Part shown: piece by piece, positions 1 to 35,547 of the stretch | Numbering within the stretch: position 1 is the first letter of the stretch | How the letters are laid out: the number at the start of each line of letters is the position of its first letter | Source of the DNA: Ascaris suum | Lineage: Eukaryota; Nematoda; Chromadorea; Rhabditida; Ascarididae | Direction of reading: 5' to 3' | Assembly: GCA_013433145.1 (NCBI GenBank) | Contig: CM024169.1 | Location: 12,036,817-12,100,816 of the forward strand | DNA: 64,000 nt | Notes under the pieces: model-generated | Told to the model about the DNA's origin: nothing | The model's input: only the letters and a program-made list of their open reading frames with translations | Databases searched by the model: none | Program-made: the position numbers and the translations under genes

Positions 1-3880
<3,880 letters not shown>

Positions 3881-4153
3881 AGTCGACCTTCTCAGCGATT
3901 CTCTTCGGATATGTGGATTCGGAACAGTCTGTCGAAAGGTGTTACGAATATCGATCTGTTTATGTGCACGATTGTATTGATATGCACGCGTAACTTATTT
4001 ACTTGTTTTCTATATTGGGTAGTATGGGGATAATCTTTTTTTTTCTTTTTGATGACTACGCGCATCTTGTATAGAAATGATAAATGACAAAAAAAAGATT
4101 GAAATATTGAAAGGGCGTTTAGACGCTAATTTTCCTAGCTGTCACTACCAGAA

Positions 4154-4166
4154 GGGGGGGGGGGGG
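4154..4166. repeat. G homopolymer (13)
   Basis: Thirteen uninterrupted G residues about 270 bp past the FAM114 stop. It is one of about ten such runs in the window. Confidence 0.95.
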
Positions 4167-4735
4167 TTGAGGGAGAGCCTCGCTTAACGAAGAGTTCTAT
4201 CATCATTTCGCAAGGGATGCGTGCGGCATTGTAAAACTCAAGCCTCACGTTATTTTAACCTAAAGCACTACATGACAAATCGGTTGTCCGTGTTGTTTTT
4301 TAGCTGTACCCGATCGTTCTCACCTGTCAATCATTTTGATTTCTTCGTTCTCAACTTAATTTATACTTACTGCTTGCACGTTAAACAGTTTATGCAATTG
4401 AGAACAGTCAATTCGGAAACAATGGAAGACATTGTTCAGTGAAAGTTTAACAAATAATTGCCGACTCATTTCTGTGGTATTTTGTTTTAATCGCACCTAA
4501 ATAGACGTACTATTGTTAACATCATACTCGCTTGAGCAAAGTAAACCAAAGGCCTTTATTCTGTTGAAATTTGTATATTTATTCGGTTGGAAACAAAGAG
4601 TTTCTGCTTTTATAATATGCCGCTAAGACTATTTATGCGTTGTTTCTTTCTTTTTATAATTTCCTATGGGTTCTTTTGTGATAGTTTATCTCTCCCTTGT
4701 TTTATTTCCTTTTTTTTAAACTGTTTTTTTAAAAA

Positions 4736-4774
4736 TCATATCACGATCATAAATTATTTCTAATCGTGATATGA
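4736..4774. repeat. Inverted repeat, 12-bp arms
   Basis: The arms are TCATATCACGAT (4736-4747) and ATCGTGATATGA (4763-4774) around a 15-nt AT-rich loop. The arms are perfect. It could fold as a hairpin in DNA or RNA. Its function is unknown. Confidence 0.9.
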
Positions 4775-5792
4775 GATGATGTCGTAAAGATTTATATGTA
4801 ATTTGCGAGAAATTTTCATTATGAGATTGTAAATTATTATTAATTGAATAAATATATTTTGTGCAATTTTGCGTTCGGATTTCAAAATGCGTTAATTTTC
4901 TTCGCAGATAAATGTCTGATGTTTTTTTTAAAACTCTTCATTATGATTGAAAGTTTTTTTTTTTAGCGAAGGAATATATTTCAATATACACTTTCTGATG
5001 TGTTTAATGTTCAGATTTATAGTGGCTACTTAGATTCATTTTATGTTTTTGAATAAGGTTTAAAAAATTGAATGATTTGAATGTAGTGAGTTGTTCAATT
5101 TCATAAACATAGTTAGCGTAATACATGAAAGGTTTGGGTGCGATGGTTAGGAAACATGTTGATGAGGAAGGAAGGTTGGCCTCATCCGCGGGGGAGGGGG
5201 GGGGGACGACGATTGGTCGAATATTATATCGGTATTTGTGTTCTTCAACTAAATATAATCGAAAAGTGGTTGAAATTTCGATTCCCAATAGTTTTGTTAT
5301 TTATTTTAATAGTTGAATGGCAATTATTCTTGCATTGCTGAATTTTACGATGCTTAAAAAAATATAAATAATATTGCATTCGATCAATTGTTACGATGTT
5401 TTTCAATTGCTGAATTTGAAAGCAACATTAGATGACGCCGTTGAGAGTCGATCTTGCCGCATATTAAGAGCTCATTTTTGGATCCCTTTTGTCTGTTTAT
5501 ACGATGATATGCCTTTACTTCATTTCACTAATCTGAATTTATTACCTTCCATTTTGTTTGATACTGGAACGGTTACATCTCTCATGAATCGAATTGCTCA
5601 TTCCCCGTCTCCATTTTCTTCCCCATCCTTCCTCTCCCGCTCTTCCCCTCTCCCATTTGCTCTCCTTCTAGCTATTTACCACATGACGCTTAGATGTTAA
5701 ACAACTTCTATATTCTGCACTAGGGTCGATAAATAAATCTCTTTGATAATAGCTCATTCGTGTATATCAATTGATGAGGCATAAATAATTTT

Positions 5793-5795
5793 CAG
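5793..5795 (+). other. 3' splice site before the phospholipase start
   Basis: A pyrimidine-rich TTTTCAG lies 26 nt upstream of the ATG at 5822, with no obvious coding exon upstream. It is either a spliced-leader acceptor or the end of a 5' UTR intron. The choice is inferred from position only. Confidence 0.5.
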
Positions 5796-5821
5796 TGATC
5801 TTCGATCGGTGATAGTTGATT

Positions 5822-18328
<12,507 letters not shown>

Positions 18329-21061
18329 TCGATAATACAAACGAAATCGCAATTGCTTTTAATATCGTAACGATAGCTTTTGATCTTGTTGATGTGCCGA
18401 TACGTTCCATCGAAGGACAGGATGATTTGTTTATTTTTTGTATGTCACAATTCCTCGTTTCACTGAAACACTCTCTTTGAGCGAGCCGTGTCCATAATTT
18501 TGGCCATTTAATGACAATCTATCCAGTTTTATGGGTAGCATACTCCCGTGCCATATATGTCAAACCTTTTTCACTTCGTATTGCTCTATTTTCTTACCTC
18601 TTTACTTCAAAAAGAAACAAACAAGTAATTATGTCGTCGATCTCATTGTCCTACTTAGCCTTCCTATTTCTAATGGTGAACTCCTGTTGATCACTAACGA
18701 GTTGCCTAGATTTGAGTGGGAAAAATTTTGAGGTGATTTTTCATCGTTTTTAATTCGAATCGGTATGACAATCATTTCATATCTGCCTAGACGAAACATA
18801 CATGAAGAGGTATTAATGTCATCAAATCTTCCGATTTTGATCTCAGTTATTTCTATCACCAATGTCACTAGTCTCTTTCTTCACTTTTAAAGCAATTTAA
18901 GTTTTACAACCTATGATCCTCTACGTGGTGGCACTTACTCCATCCTGTTTCTTCGTTGTAAAACTATATGAAGTGAATAAAATCTCCTAATATCGGAGTA
19001 GCTGTTGGATTCGACCATCACATAGAGAGCGATATCATACAGCAGCAGGAGAACCTCAAAGCCTCACATGTCTCTCTAGTTCCCCGGAACAGCCCTGTAG
19101 AAAAAGAACTCTATTTCTGCATAGTAAAAGCAAAATTGATGTATAGAGTTCTAAGCTATGCATTAAAAGCTTTCGGTTTGCGCATGTAATGTGGGTGAAG
19201 ATCCGTTCTCAGCTGGTGCACTATATCGGTTGCCCATAAGCATCGAATGCACTTAGTTCCAATGATCTGGAGCCGCCCAGGATTATTCATGGTAATGCAT
19301 ATATTACCAGTGTTAGCGAAACTGCGAGTAACAGCCATAAGTGGTGGCCGGGATGACGAAAACTAACGGCCATGTGTCCTGTCACTTCAATTCGATTAAG
19401 TTGGTAGACTAAACTCGACATCAACCAGATCTGTTCTGAACGACTTTCATTATAAGGTATATAGAAACAGGCGTCACATTTATAGAAAAACAGGTAGAAT
19501 AGGTTTCTTTTTCAGCAAACAAGACAATAGATCGCAAAACATGCAAGAATAATGTTAAAGCATTGTGGATGGTCGAAGGACGTACGCGCTAAATGACAGC
19601 GCTTCGGTCACAAGGGTTGGCACACATTCTGGGACTACACAATTAGTAACAATCTAATGGACGCTAAGGATTGAGTTCCTCCCTCTCCCTCCACGCCCTT
19701 CCCTCATTCCCTACTAATAAAGCGACACTAAAAGATTCACAGGAAATTAGTACCGAAGCGTTTGTCCTCGATCAACATGTCAACGGGTAAAAAAATGCCG
19801 AAAAAACTCCAGGGAAAATATAACAGCAGGAATAGGCAAAGATGGGCAAAAAGTAAAATCCTTAAACATGCTATTGTATTTTGGCGACTATAGCTACTTA
19901 TACATCATCAATTTACAATCGTATAAAACTCTATCGGTGAATAAACAAATTTCCCCAAACTAAAACTAAACAATAACTATATCCAAAATTATAAATGAAA
20001 TCAACATAACATAGGAATAATAAAATAATAAATGCTCAGTAAGCAAATAAACAAATGCATACAATATGAAATTTGCTGGTAAATCTATTTTCCGCGTTGT
20101 GTTTAATCAAATATTTCGGATGGATTTTATCAATAAACAAAATCACTTAAAATTTCTCGAATTTTATATGAGCGCAAATAAGTATAAATTGCGAGACAAT
20201 CAAAACGAATCGAGTAAATTAGAGAAACGATGAATCAGTTCACAACCGATTCATTAATTAGTACGCCTCCATTCAACGGCTACTTCGACATTCTCCCCCC
20301 TCCTCTTTCCCTTTTGTAATGACTAATTTCGTCAACGATAAAACAGTCATCAGAAGGCATTATTTCGTACTACGTATAATGAATACCACGTTTAAACATT
20401 CTCGAAATGTAATATTGTCTAACTTCATAGTGAATTTCCCTTTCATGAAAATTTGAAAATCGTTTCCATCTTTTCACGAATGTTACATATTGTAATCGGC
20501 CAAAATAAAGACATCCCACCTTCTTAACAAAATTCCCCACTGTCGAATTATTTCCTTTCTCTGCCCTCACCCTACTACAACTCTAAAGGAATTTTTAGAA
20601 TTAATGTAGTACCCTAGTACCATAGTTGAACACAGAGTTAAGAATGGCTAGGAATTAAATTTTATTCACATCAATGAATGCTAGATGAGTTTAATTCCCA
20701 CACATAAATAAAAGATCAGATGTTAACTTTGATTATTTTTAAATCCAATTTCATGGAGTAAATTTCATTCGATTGCTAGAGTGAATTCATTCAGCAAACA
20801 AAAATCTGACCATTCATTCATAAACGAAAATTCAAAACATTTAGACGACTGATTACATTACTTCAAGACGATTTATGCAAAAAAAGAAAAACGAAAAACG
20901 AAAATTGCAATGGAAAATCAATAAAAAGACGTTCGCAAATATTGTCAAGCTCTATTGCTCCCATCCCCTTCATCAAATGCACATAAAATAGAAGTGAAAA
21001 TATGACAGAAAAAAAAAAGAATACCAATGACTAAATTGAATGTATCATAGAAAATCTATAA
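18329..21061. other. Region between convergent genes
   Basis: This lies between the phospholipase (+) and the DHHC gene (-), which face each other. About 18900-19800 is GC-richer than its surroundings. It holds a 60-codon open stretch on the - strand (19156-19338) with no recognisable domain, and could be a decayed mobile element. From 19860 to 21060 the DNA is AT-rich and I see nothing coding. Confidence 0.5.
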
Positions 21062-23808
21062 TTAAAGATCCTTGGAGCATGTATTGAATATATTACGAGC
21101 GATTTCTGTTGTTAGACGATTTGGACACCAAATTTGTGGGAATATGAAATTAAGTATCCAATAGCGACCGAATACCAATTGCAGTCTAAAATTTATCACT
21201 TGGGTGATAAGATGATAAAATATCAAATGGAAATGTAATAATAGTGAAATAATGGCATTTCAACATATACAGTTAATAGATCATAAAATGCGCCAAAAAG
21301 CTATATTATTCGATGAAAATTTAAGTATCCGAAGAGAATCGGGCCGGAAACATTGGAAGTAAACATAGGAGGAAAAGTTCGAAGACAACTGCTTCGAATA
21401 ATCAACACAACTATCGTTAGTAACATTTACTTAAATAATGAGAATGTCTATTATATGGGGCAAAATGCAACCCGCAATAGATCGACTTTCATCGTAAGTA
21501 ACGATTCGTGTGATCCCTAAGCACCATTATCGCATTTTTTTCTTTGGAATTTTTCTGCAAATCTCTTTTTTTTTTTTTCATCGTTATTTTAGAAAAGTCG
21601 ACGATTTGATTGATTAAACTGCTTCATTCAACAGAGTTCACATCCTCTTACCAATAGAAAGTACCATAATTTCTAGGCGAGAGGAGAAATATACCTTTCA
21701 GTATAGGAAGCACCGTCTCCTTTTAGCTCATAACGGCGGCAAAGTGTATGATAATCGTACATCGTATACCCATGTAACGTGTAAAACATCTATAAGAATT
21801 TCATTAAAAATTTAGAACTCAATAAAAATGAGTAAGCATTCCCAATAAGACAACGCACGGCGCACAGCTTCTTATTTCCACAATGGCACAATATTCCTTT
21901 CCCGAAGTGTTCCCCCTCTAACTTCATTTGCATAACTCAACATCGAAGAGCAAAACAAAACAATACCTCAAGATCTTACTTAACGACAAATACATCCATC
22001 ATATTTCCCTTTTATAAACCATCCTTCCTCCTCCATAGAGCTTCTAATATACGTCGGAACTAAAACTTTAAGAAAGATATAAATTCCGCTTTCTAGGTGG
22101 GAAATACTTCGATTAGTCGAGTAAACGTTTAAAAGCAATTCCATAGAAGTAAAAAAAAAGAATAAAAATAAACCTGTGAAAAGAAGAAAATGAGTGCGGC
22201 GATGGAGGTTGCTGTGGATAAGCTGAACGCTAGACACATTATCATATTTGAAAGACTTTCATATGATGCCAACCATCGTCCAACCGCGAACGGTGCAATG
22301 AATTTCAACCAGCCGAATGGATAAACGTTTGGTTCCACAAACGTCAACAGATACATAAGGAGATAATAGGAACCTATAGCGGATCCGATACCCGCCCATA
22401 ACACGAAAACAATGAAGAAACGCTGAAACATTCACTATTATCCAATTTAGGCTCCTTACTTCCCTGTAGTGAAACCTGTTCCTATCTAGAATCTGAAACC
22501 ATGATTTTAATTTCACCAATCATGTGATCTATCAATCGAACATTTCTATGAAGAGCTGGAATCAAATACAAGGATATACTATATTCACAGCAAAATTCTT
22601 AATACAAAAACTTGGAACTCTTATGGGAGGAACATTGTTCGGAAGCAAGCAGAAGGGAAATGTCCCCTCGGAGTAGCACATGCACCTGCACTCGAATTCC
22701 TCTTACGCATCTCTTCGAGTTTTTGTCGGTCATATTCCTAGTCGTTGGCTCAGAGTGACCACCCGAGCAAATGGTCATCTATCAACGATTGTGTTAATTT
22801 ATTTAATAAAATGAACAAGATTATGCACTCAACAATTCTCACTTGATTGGCAATGCCCACACATCCACCAGTCATAAAGCAATGATGATCTTTGCGAAGG
22901 ATACACATCCTACAGAGTGGACAATGATGACTCCTCTCTGGTGCCATTCTATCGCATTCCATGCAATATCGACCGGTCGATGGACGTTGCTTATCATCGT
23001 CACTAAGCAAACAACTCGTCGACCAACGTTGTGGATCATTACGCCTATAAATAAAATGGCTCTACACTGTTGTGTAATACACTCTTCAACGATGTGAATA
23101 TTACAAAGCCAACAATATGCAATGAAAAAGGAATCCGATATTCCCTATTGTGCTGTAACCTTCCCAATGAGTGTACCTGTCTAGCAGGTAAAGAACATCG
23201 ATGCTATCGTACATTAGGTCGCGAAATAATAGAGCAAATGCACTTATTTTAAGCAATCAGTTATTAACAAAATATACTGCTATAGCTCCCTGAAGAAGGT
23301 ATTACACAACGGAGCATATCAGCCAACTTTAACGAAATGAATTGAACAGCGCACTTCAAAGTTTTTTTTTAAATATTCACAGAATACTTTTACATGAAGA
23401 AATGACGCATGCGTTGTTCAAAGAAAATAAAATAATGGAAAGAAGCAGCTAGAACTTTCGAATTCATCAAATGACTATGAATAGAACTGTTTTCCTCAAT
23501 TGTTTCACCATTCTTCTCTCAACCAAAAAAAAAAACCCCTAGGATATCAGGGATTTTACTGAACGTTATAAGATAACCTCTGAATAAAGCTCTTACTTGC
23601 TATACTTTTGGAAGAAGAAGAAATTGATGCTTAATTCGAAGAATACGACAATACCGATAACCTTCGCATGAGCACATTGTTCGTGACCATATGTGAGTGG
23701 GCATGAGAAGAATAGAACCAATGATATAATTCCCACAACGGCAAATACCGTATAACTGATACCGCAAAGATTTGCTAGTTGATAGCCGTTTCGTAAATGA
23801 AATCTCAT
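21062..23808 (-). CDS. DHHC-type protein S-palmitoyltransferase
   Basis: Five exons on the - strand: 23808-23597, 23044-22843, 22422-22174, 21789-21695 and 21185-21062 (stop 21064-21062). They give 293 aa, a normal length for the family, and all phases agree. Two membrane segments near the N terminus (GISYTVFAVVGIISLVLFF and VIGIVVFFELSINFFFF) precede the cysteine-rich domain CMECDRMAPERSHHCPLC, and then DHHCFMTGGCVGIANQ (about 22843-22893). Two more segments follow (from RFFIVFVLWAGIGSA, and MIMCLAFSLSTATSIAALI), and then the C-terminal block QLVFGRYWILNFIFPQ. The family transfers palmitate from acyl-CoA to protein cysteines at Golgi, ER or plasma membrane. FMTGGC in place of the common PW[IVT]xNC suggests a ZDHHC22/24-like subgroup. 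It has no ankyrin repeats, so it is not a HIP14 type. The start is the first ATG in frame. Confidence 0.9.
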
Positions 23809-23899
23809 CGTGAACACATAAATATTCCACCACAATCAATTCCTATTCGATTTTATGAAAGATCACATTGCACAGAAAATTAGCCTGAAAATATTATTA

Positions 23900-24003
<104 letters not shown>

Positions 24004-26534
24004 CGTTAAAATGTAGCATATTTATACACCACACGTTTTTGTACTATAAAGTACCGCGCTTGTATATGATCTATAAAATATTTTAAAATGTTCTAATTTT
24101 GCAATAAAAAACTTGAGTGAATATCATTAGCGTAAATAAACTAATTATGTGTTCTATTTAGTTCTAAAAATTCGAAGTAGTATTAAAACGAAAACTGTAA
24201 TAAATACGAAGTATTTCTTTCATTTGATGCATATTTCCTTTGCTTCTAAAAACTAAAATAAAAGAAAATAAATGCAATCCTCACACTTAGATTTCCCTCA
24301 AACGGTCGATTGTCTTGCGTACTTCTAAGGATTATTTACGTCGAAAGAGAGAAAAAAATTAAATCCACCGATTAAACCAATAACTAAATTAGTAACAATT
24401 ATTAGTACTACAAGTGGAACTAAACTCCTTATCAATTCTAGCTGACTTTAAAAATTTACTTCAGAAATACTCCAAATAGAAAAGTAACCATAAAAAAGTT
24501 TAGAAATCAGATCGCCTCATTCAGCCAAAGCATTGTTGTGGTTGCAAATAATATTGAACTTGCGTTTTATTTTCTATGATCTCTGCGTAAATTCTCGGAT
24601 GAGATTCACGTCGATGATAAACGCTAATCGCGTTCAAACTCCCGTATTGATACAACCACTCACTAATATCAACTAATGGAATCACAATAATAATTCTCCT
24701 GAAATCTATTGTTTAGTCCTGGATTAATCGAAAGCGTATAGTCGTCCTATAAAATACGATTTACGCCAATCGTTTAATTTTCTTTTTTTTTCTCATTCAC
24801 CTACAACTCAATCACTGAATCATCGATATCCGATAATCGATATGCAAATCATATCGGATGAATTAATGGTGTATTATCAAACAACGGTTTAATCTTAGAC
24901 GGTGCTCAGCGATATACTATAGACTGGAGAAATTAATAAATAATAATTGCAAATCCTGGTGATGAGGATAGCCGATAATCGAATGCAAAAGAAAAAAAGA
25001 GTATCCACGAATATGTGGATGAAACCGATAAAAATGCTTTCTAATTATTCGCATCACATCATTGCAAATTCACATTGAACTTTTTCGAATGTATCATAGT
25101 GTTGGCATATTTCTCGAAAATATAAATATCGATTCGGCTATAAATTTCTCATCAATTGCAATACTTTTTTTTTCCTTAAAGTCAATATTTTTATTCATTT
25201 GAACGGGAAAAAATATGTCGAATATAAAAACTAACAACTATTTTTATTCACAAAAGAAATTTGCTAATAAAAATCGACGATAAAATCGGAAATTTATCGG
25301 TTCATGTATCACTTGATGAGACTGTAAAAAAATATAGATATGCTAATAGTGAAATTCACTCTACACTCGAAATAGTGCAAATTGCAAAATTGAATGCAAC
25401 GAATTTATTGAATTTTTACAAAATGTAACATATGTTGCAAATCGATTAAATACACAAAAATAATTAGTTGTTCAATAATGCAACGAGTAGCGCCATCGAA
25501 TTTACAGAATACAACTTCTTTAACGAGCCATTAATCACCTCAATGTGAACGATTATGTTATTTTGCAAAAATTCAATCATTTTTATCAACAAATTGCAAA
25601 ATTTGCGACGCAACTTCAAATAAATCAATAGATAAAATGATTAATTCATATCATTTATTTAGTAATGCAAAGAATTTTGACTGTAATAAAATAAATGAAT
25701 TAAGCGCACCTATGTGTGCTGAAACAATGAATAAATGAAATTGCACAACGTTCAAATCAATGAGACATTTTGCAATGATTGCAAAATATAGCAGCTAAAT
25801 TCTATTGCATTTTAGCTGTAATTTTTCTCTTCAAAAAATATTGCAATCTTTCTGAAGAATTCAAATTTTTGCACTTCTATTTTATTATTTCATTTATGGG
25901 CAATTTAAATAAAGATTAACGCATAATAGAGTCATATCCTTTGGTTAGACAACGAAATCAAGAAGTGGCAGTTCAGTATGAATAAAGAAGACTTTCAAAA
26001 TAATTTGAGTGAACGATATAAGTGGGTATCAAAAGAAAGGAGACTCAATTGCAAGAGGAAATATTTTCATAGAGGAAGAAATAATGATACTTGATTGCTT
26101 TCTTCCTCCGTTTTCTGTAAATGAAGCGAATTTGTTTATGCAAATAAACATCACATAATGACAATTTCGATCTCTGTTGACGTTATGCTAATTGCTTTAT
26201 TTATAATTTGATGGCAAAAAAAAAAAATTCGTTTATAAATGCCACTTTCAATTTGACATTCATTTCTAATTTTTGCATTTTTTTTTTCAAGTGTGGAAAT
26301 TTTTCCTTTTTTAAACGAACAATTAGGCGCAATGACAAACGTCACTGACAAAAATTCATTCCAAGAATGTTTTTATTATCACGGAAAAATATAGCTGCCA
26401 ACCGTCTTACAATCTCTCAAGCACGACGACCCTAACGCAAACGAGGAGCTTGCCACTTTCACAGAGGAAATTTTATCATATTACTTCATATATAAATATC
26501 CTTGCACTATACACATAACACGTACATGTATTTT

Positions 26535-26536
<2 letters not shown>

Positions 26537-26617
<81 letters not shown>
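26537..26617. repeat. (TA)n tract, about 80 bp
   Basis: Pure TA run between the two minus-strand genes, preceded by CATGTATTTTTGCA. Confidence 0.97.
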
Positions 26618-26620
<3 letters not shown>

Positions 26621-27195
26621 TTTAAAATAACAGCAAACATGAACAATCAGACATAATAGGTGTGTGAAGGCTACTATCAAAATTACTTACTATGTTCAGC
26701 CATCAAACAAAGGCGCAGTGTGACATACATCTGTACCAGTGTACTTCACAAAGCATCTAACTGAACGTTCTATCGTGTGCCTATTATGTTCTGATCATTT
26801 TCAACGTTTAATTCCAATATACCGCAAAACGTTAAATAATTCTCTGAATTATTCGTCCACTAATCCCTTCTTTCCCTTTCCACTTCGCTCCTTCGATAAC
26901 CTCGTTAAGAACTAGTGGCCAGATGTGGACAATGTGGAAAAATAGTTAAGGCTAAACGATATATGAAAAAAAACTCGAACCTTTAGTTCCTCGAAGATAA
27001 AAGATAGATATAAAAATATTAGGAAAGCAGAAGAACCAACGACAGATCGTCGGAAAATCTCAGAAAGAACAGTCGAAATAACTGATGCAAAAAAAACAAC
27101 CCCATCTATTACTGAAATATTTTTATAATATCGAAGCGGCAGACAACATAAATTGGAGAAAGGCACACAGATCGGAGGGAGAACGAAGATGGTAG

Positions 27196-33023
<5,828 letters not shown>

Positions 33024-33333
33024 TATTCAATTATTCGATTCTTCCAGCCAACATAAAAAACATTTCAGCAAACATTTCAAACCGGTTGACGCACATCCTA
33101 TAGGATGGAAAATTTTCCGGAAAGGAAATATGTTTTACACAGCGAAAAAAACAAAGGAATTAATTGTTCGATGAAAACGAGCTTATTATTGTCAGTTAAT
33201 GTACTCAAATCACTTCAATCAATAATCAATCGTCTCTATACAAATACATCAAAGAAAAAACATTTCGGAATGAACATTCCCGTATGCATTTATAGATCCG
33301 GCACACTGGTTTATGGGTGGACTTAGCGATACT

Positions 33334-33595
33334 GGTGCATTTAGCCACAAGCGCATGCATACGAGAGAGATGGAGAGAGAGACCGCGCGCGTCAACAACG
33401 AGAGACGCGGTGGGGGTCACTTGATAATAAAATGGCCGCAATAAATCCGAAAATACGTCGTAAGAAGCAAGATTTGAAAAACGAATTCAACGGCATTTTA
33501 TAAAGCATTAAAAACTGCATCAGAATCATTAATGAGCTGAGACAAAAACGTGAACTCTTCTATAAGATCAATTTCTTATATGACTGCAACTGACA
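33334..33595 (+). repeat. Left terminal inverted repeat
   Basis: It pairs with 35548-35810. It contains ATG at 33432 followed by codons for MAAINPKIRRKKQDLKNEF and then a TAA. Beyond the stop, the frame runs on as ELRQKRELFYKINFLYDCN. The same short reading is present in the right arm on the opposite strand. Confidence 0.85.
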
Positions 33596-34026
33596 TAGCA
33601 GGATCTTGGTAACTGATAGGTACAGAAGCACATTGACTGTGAATACAATGAGAACAAAATTATATTTTGTGCATTAAACTATTCATACCTATCGATGATT
33701 CGCGAAACAACAGTGTTGTTACATATATTTTCAATTGTTGACATATACATATGATGTAAGAAAGAAATTGCTCGTCGAATTAACGAAACGCCAGTACTGC
33801 TTCGAAATGATAGCCGATCGTTTCGCGGAATGTTCCTCGATCTATGCTGAAGATGTGAAGCAAACATCTGAGTCCTCATAAATATTAATGATATGGCGAA
33901 AAGACAATATATAAGTAACCGAATTTTTGTGTTGCTTGAATAGAGAACATTGAAGAAGTAGTTCTTTCGTTCTTAAATCTTCACCAATTTGGTGCTACTT
34001 CATTTGATAGCTTATTGTGGAGGAAA

Positions 34027-34837
34027 TCATGCCCCGCCGATGTTTGACATGATTACGATGGAGCGAATATAAGGCATATAGTCTATCGAGCCAGATGTAG
34101 CTATTTCTTCGAAGTAACCTTGTGAGATTCCCTCCGTCGCAGTGTACATGTAGATGTTCAGATCGAAGCAGAGCGCTGCAGTCATAAAGTCGATGTCATC
34201 GCAAAGTATTAGCTGCGTGCAGCGCTAAGTCCTGTTTCCCTTGCAGCATTTCGCCCACACTGTCAATGGCGGTGTTCATGAACGTCTCTGAAATCTGCTC
34301 ACACTTATTTATGACTTCAACTGCCGATTGTTATATATTGCTGCAAGAACTACAGCGGTGCTCGCCCCGCTTAACGCATCGTTTATTCAAAGTGACTTAT
34401 TTTGCAAATTAAAAACGATGCCTGTCCAAGATAGCCTTCTTCGATGCAATGAAGACGATGAGAGTCGATCGGATTTATTGGTGATGATGCTCCATTCTCG
34501 TATTGCAATACGCAACTGCTCTGGAAGACTAAGTGAATTGCTCGCTATCTAATGCTAATGCCACCTTTCATTGCTAAGAGCCTTTCTTGTATGAAAGAAG
34601 CATGCTTGGAGCAGTTCTTAAATGGCAATGTGCAAAATGCGCAACCCATTGACTTTCTGAAGGCTGAGCACTACATGAGGCTTATGCCGTTAACAAGCTT
34701 CCGATCAGCTTTAGTCACTTAATAATAGGTTGCATTGTTGAATGTGCTAATTTCGTTTCGACAGTCTGTGCTCATGGAACGCTTCAGATGCGAGAAATTG
34801 CTTGCGCATGATCTGACCTGTAAAAACAGTTGCCATC
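34027..34837 (-). pseudogene. Decayed OTU-like cysteine protease in the transposon
   Basis: On the - strand, 34837-34811 reads DGNCFYRSD, the OTU signature around the catalytic Asp and Cys (DGNC[LF][FY]RS). About 600 bp further along, 34197-34027 reads DIDFMTAALCFDLNIYMYT and continues to VIMSNIGG before a TGA, resembling the later OTU strands that follow the G-x-x-x-E-I region. The two parts are separated by stops and frame changes, so the copy is broken, or an intron is present. No catalytic His was found. OTU domains are deubiquitinating cysteine proteases and are known from some eukaryotic transposons. The call rests on short motifs. Confidence 0.5.
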
Positions 34838-35547
34838 ACATCTGACTGCAACCGTCGTCCATCAGCGTGCCTTCTGATCGGTTTGGATGAACATGAGTCG
34901 GCGTATAATGGACAAGAACCTTGGACGTGAGGCAGGTGCTTCCTTCAGATGTTATTCAGCCGCCCTAGATTAGGCGACTCGAAATGAATGCTCCCGATAG
35001 CGCCATCTTCTTTCCGATCTTCTCCACATTTTCATGCGAACTGACTTCTTAGGCAAGAGTTACGCAAAACTTTGATTTTCCTGGTTTGTAACAATCTGTG
35101 ATCGCCTTTCGTGTAAACTGCAATTTTTCCATTCAGGAGCATTTCGTCCTCGAGTAGCCTTTTCCCTCCTCAGTCCTGAGGGGTCTCTGTCGGGAAGCTG
35201 CGTGCAATCGAGGTGTGACAGTGCAATTAACCATGTGGTCAACACTGTAGGTTGGCTCTTTTTTACCATTAAGCGATGCATTGCCCATCATCGATATGCC
35301 TGCACGAAATGAAATGAATGAAATCCGCAACTGTCGAATGAAGTATTCTTAACTGATGCATATTAGTCACACGAAAGACCCGTTCATTCACAGTCACAAT
35401 ATGCTCTTCAAAATTCGTCGACCTTAAATCGTTAATGGCGCTGTTTCATGAATTCAGTTCTTCATTAAGGGCAATCTCATAAATGCACCATCATATAATC
35501 TTGTTCCATTGTACACCTAGACCTGGATATATCAGTGACCCAGTCTG

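Larger units (their letters stand above)
3881..5792. other. Intergenic: FAM114 to phospholipase
   Basis: I see no convincing gene here. The stretch holds a run of 13 G at 4154-4166, a 12-bp inverted repeat at 4736-4774, and a G-rich patch at about 5189-5205. An open stretch at 5374-5700 on the + strand encodes a low-complexity Ser/Pro/Leu peptide with no recognisable domain, and I do not accept it as a gene. Confidence 0.6.

Noticed and set aside
5374..5700. 108-codon plus frame upstream of the phospholipase
   Set aside because: Low-complexity Ser/Pro-rich end from a CT-rich tract, with no domain and no splice support.
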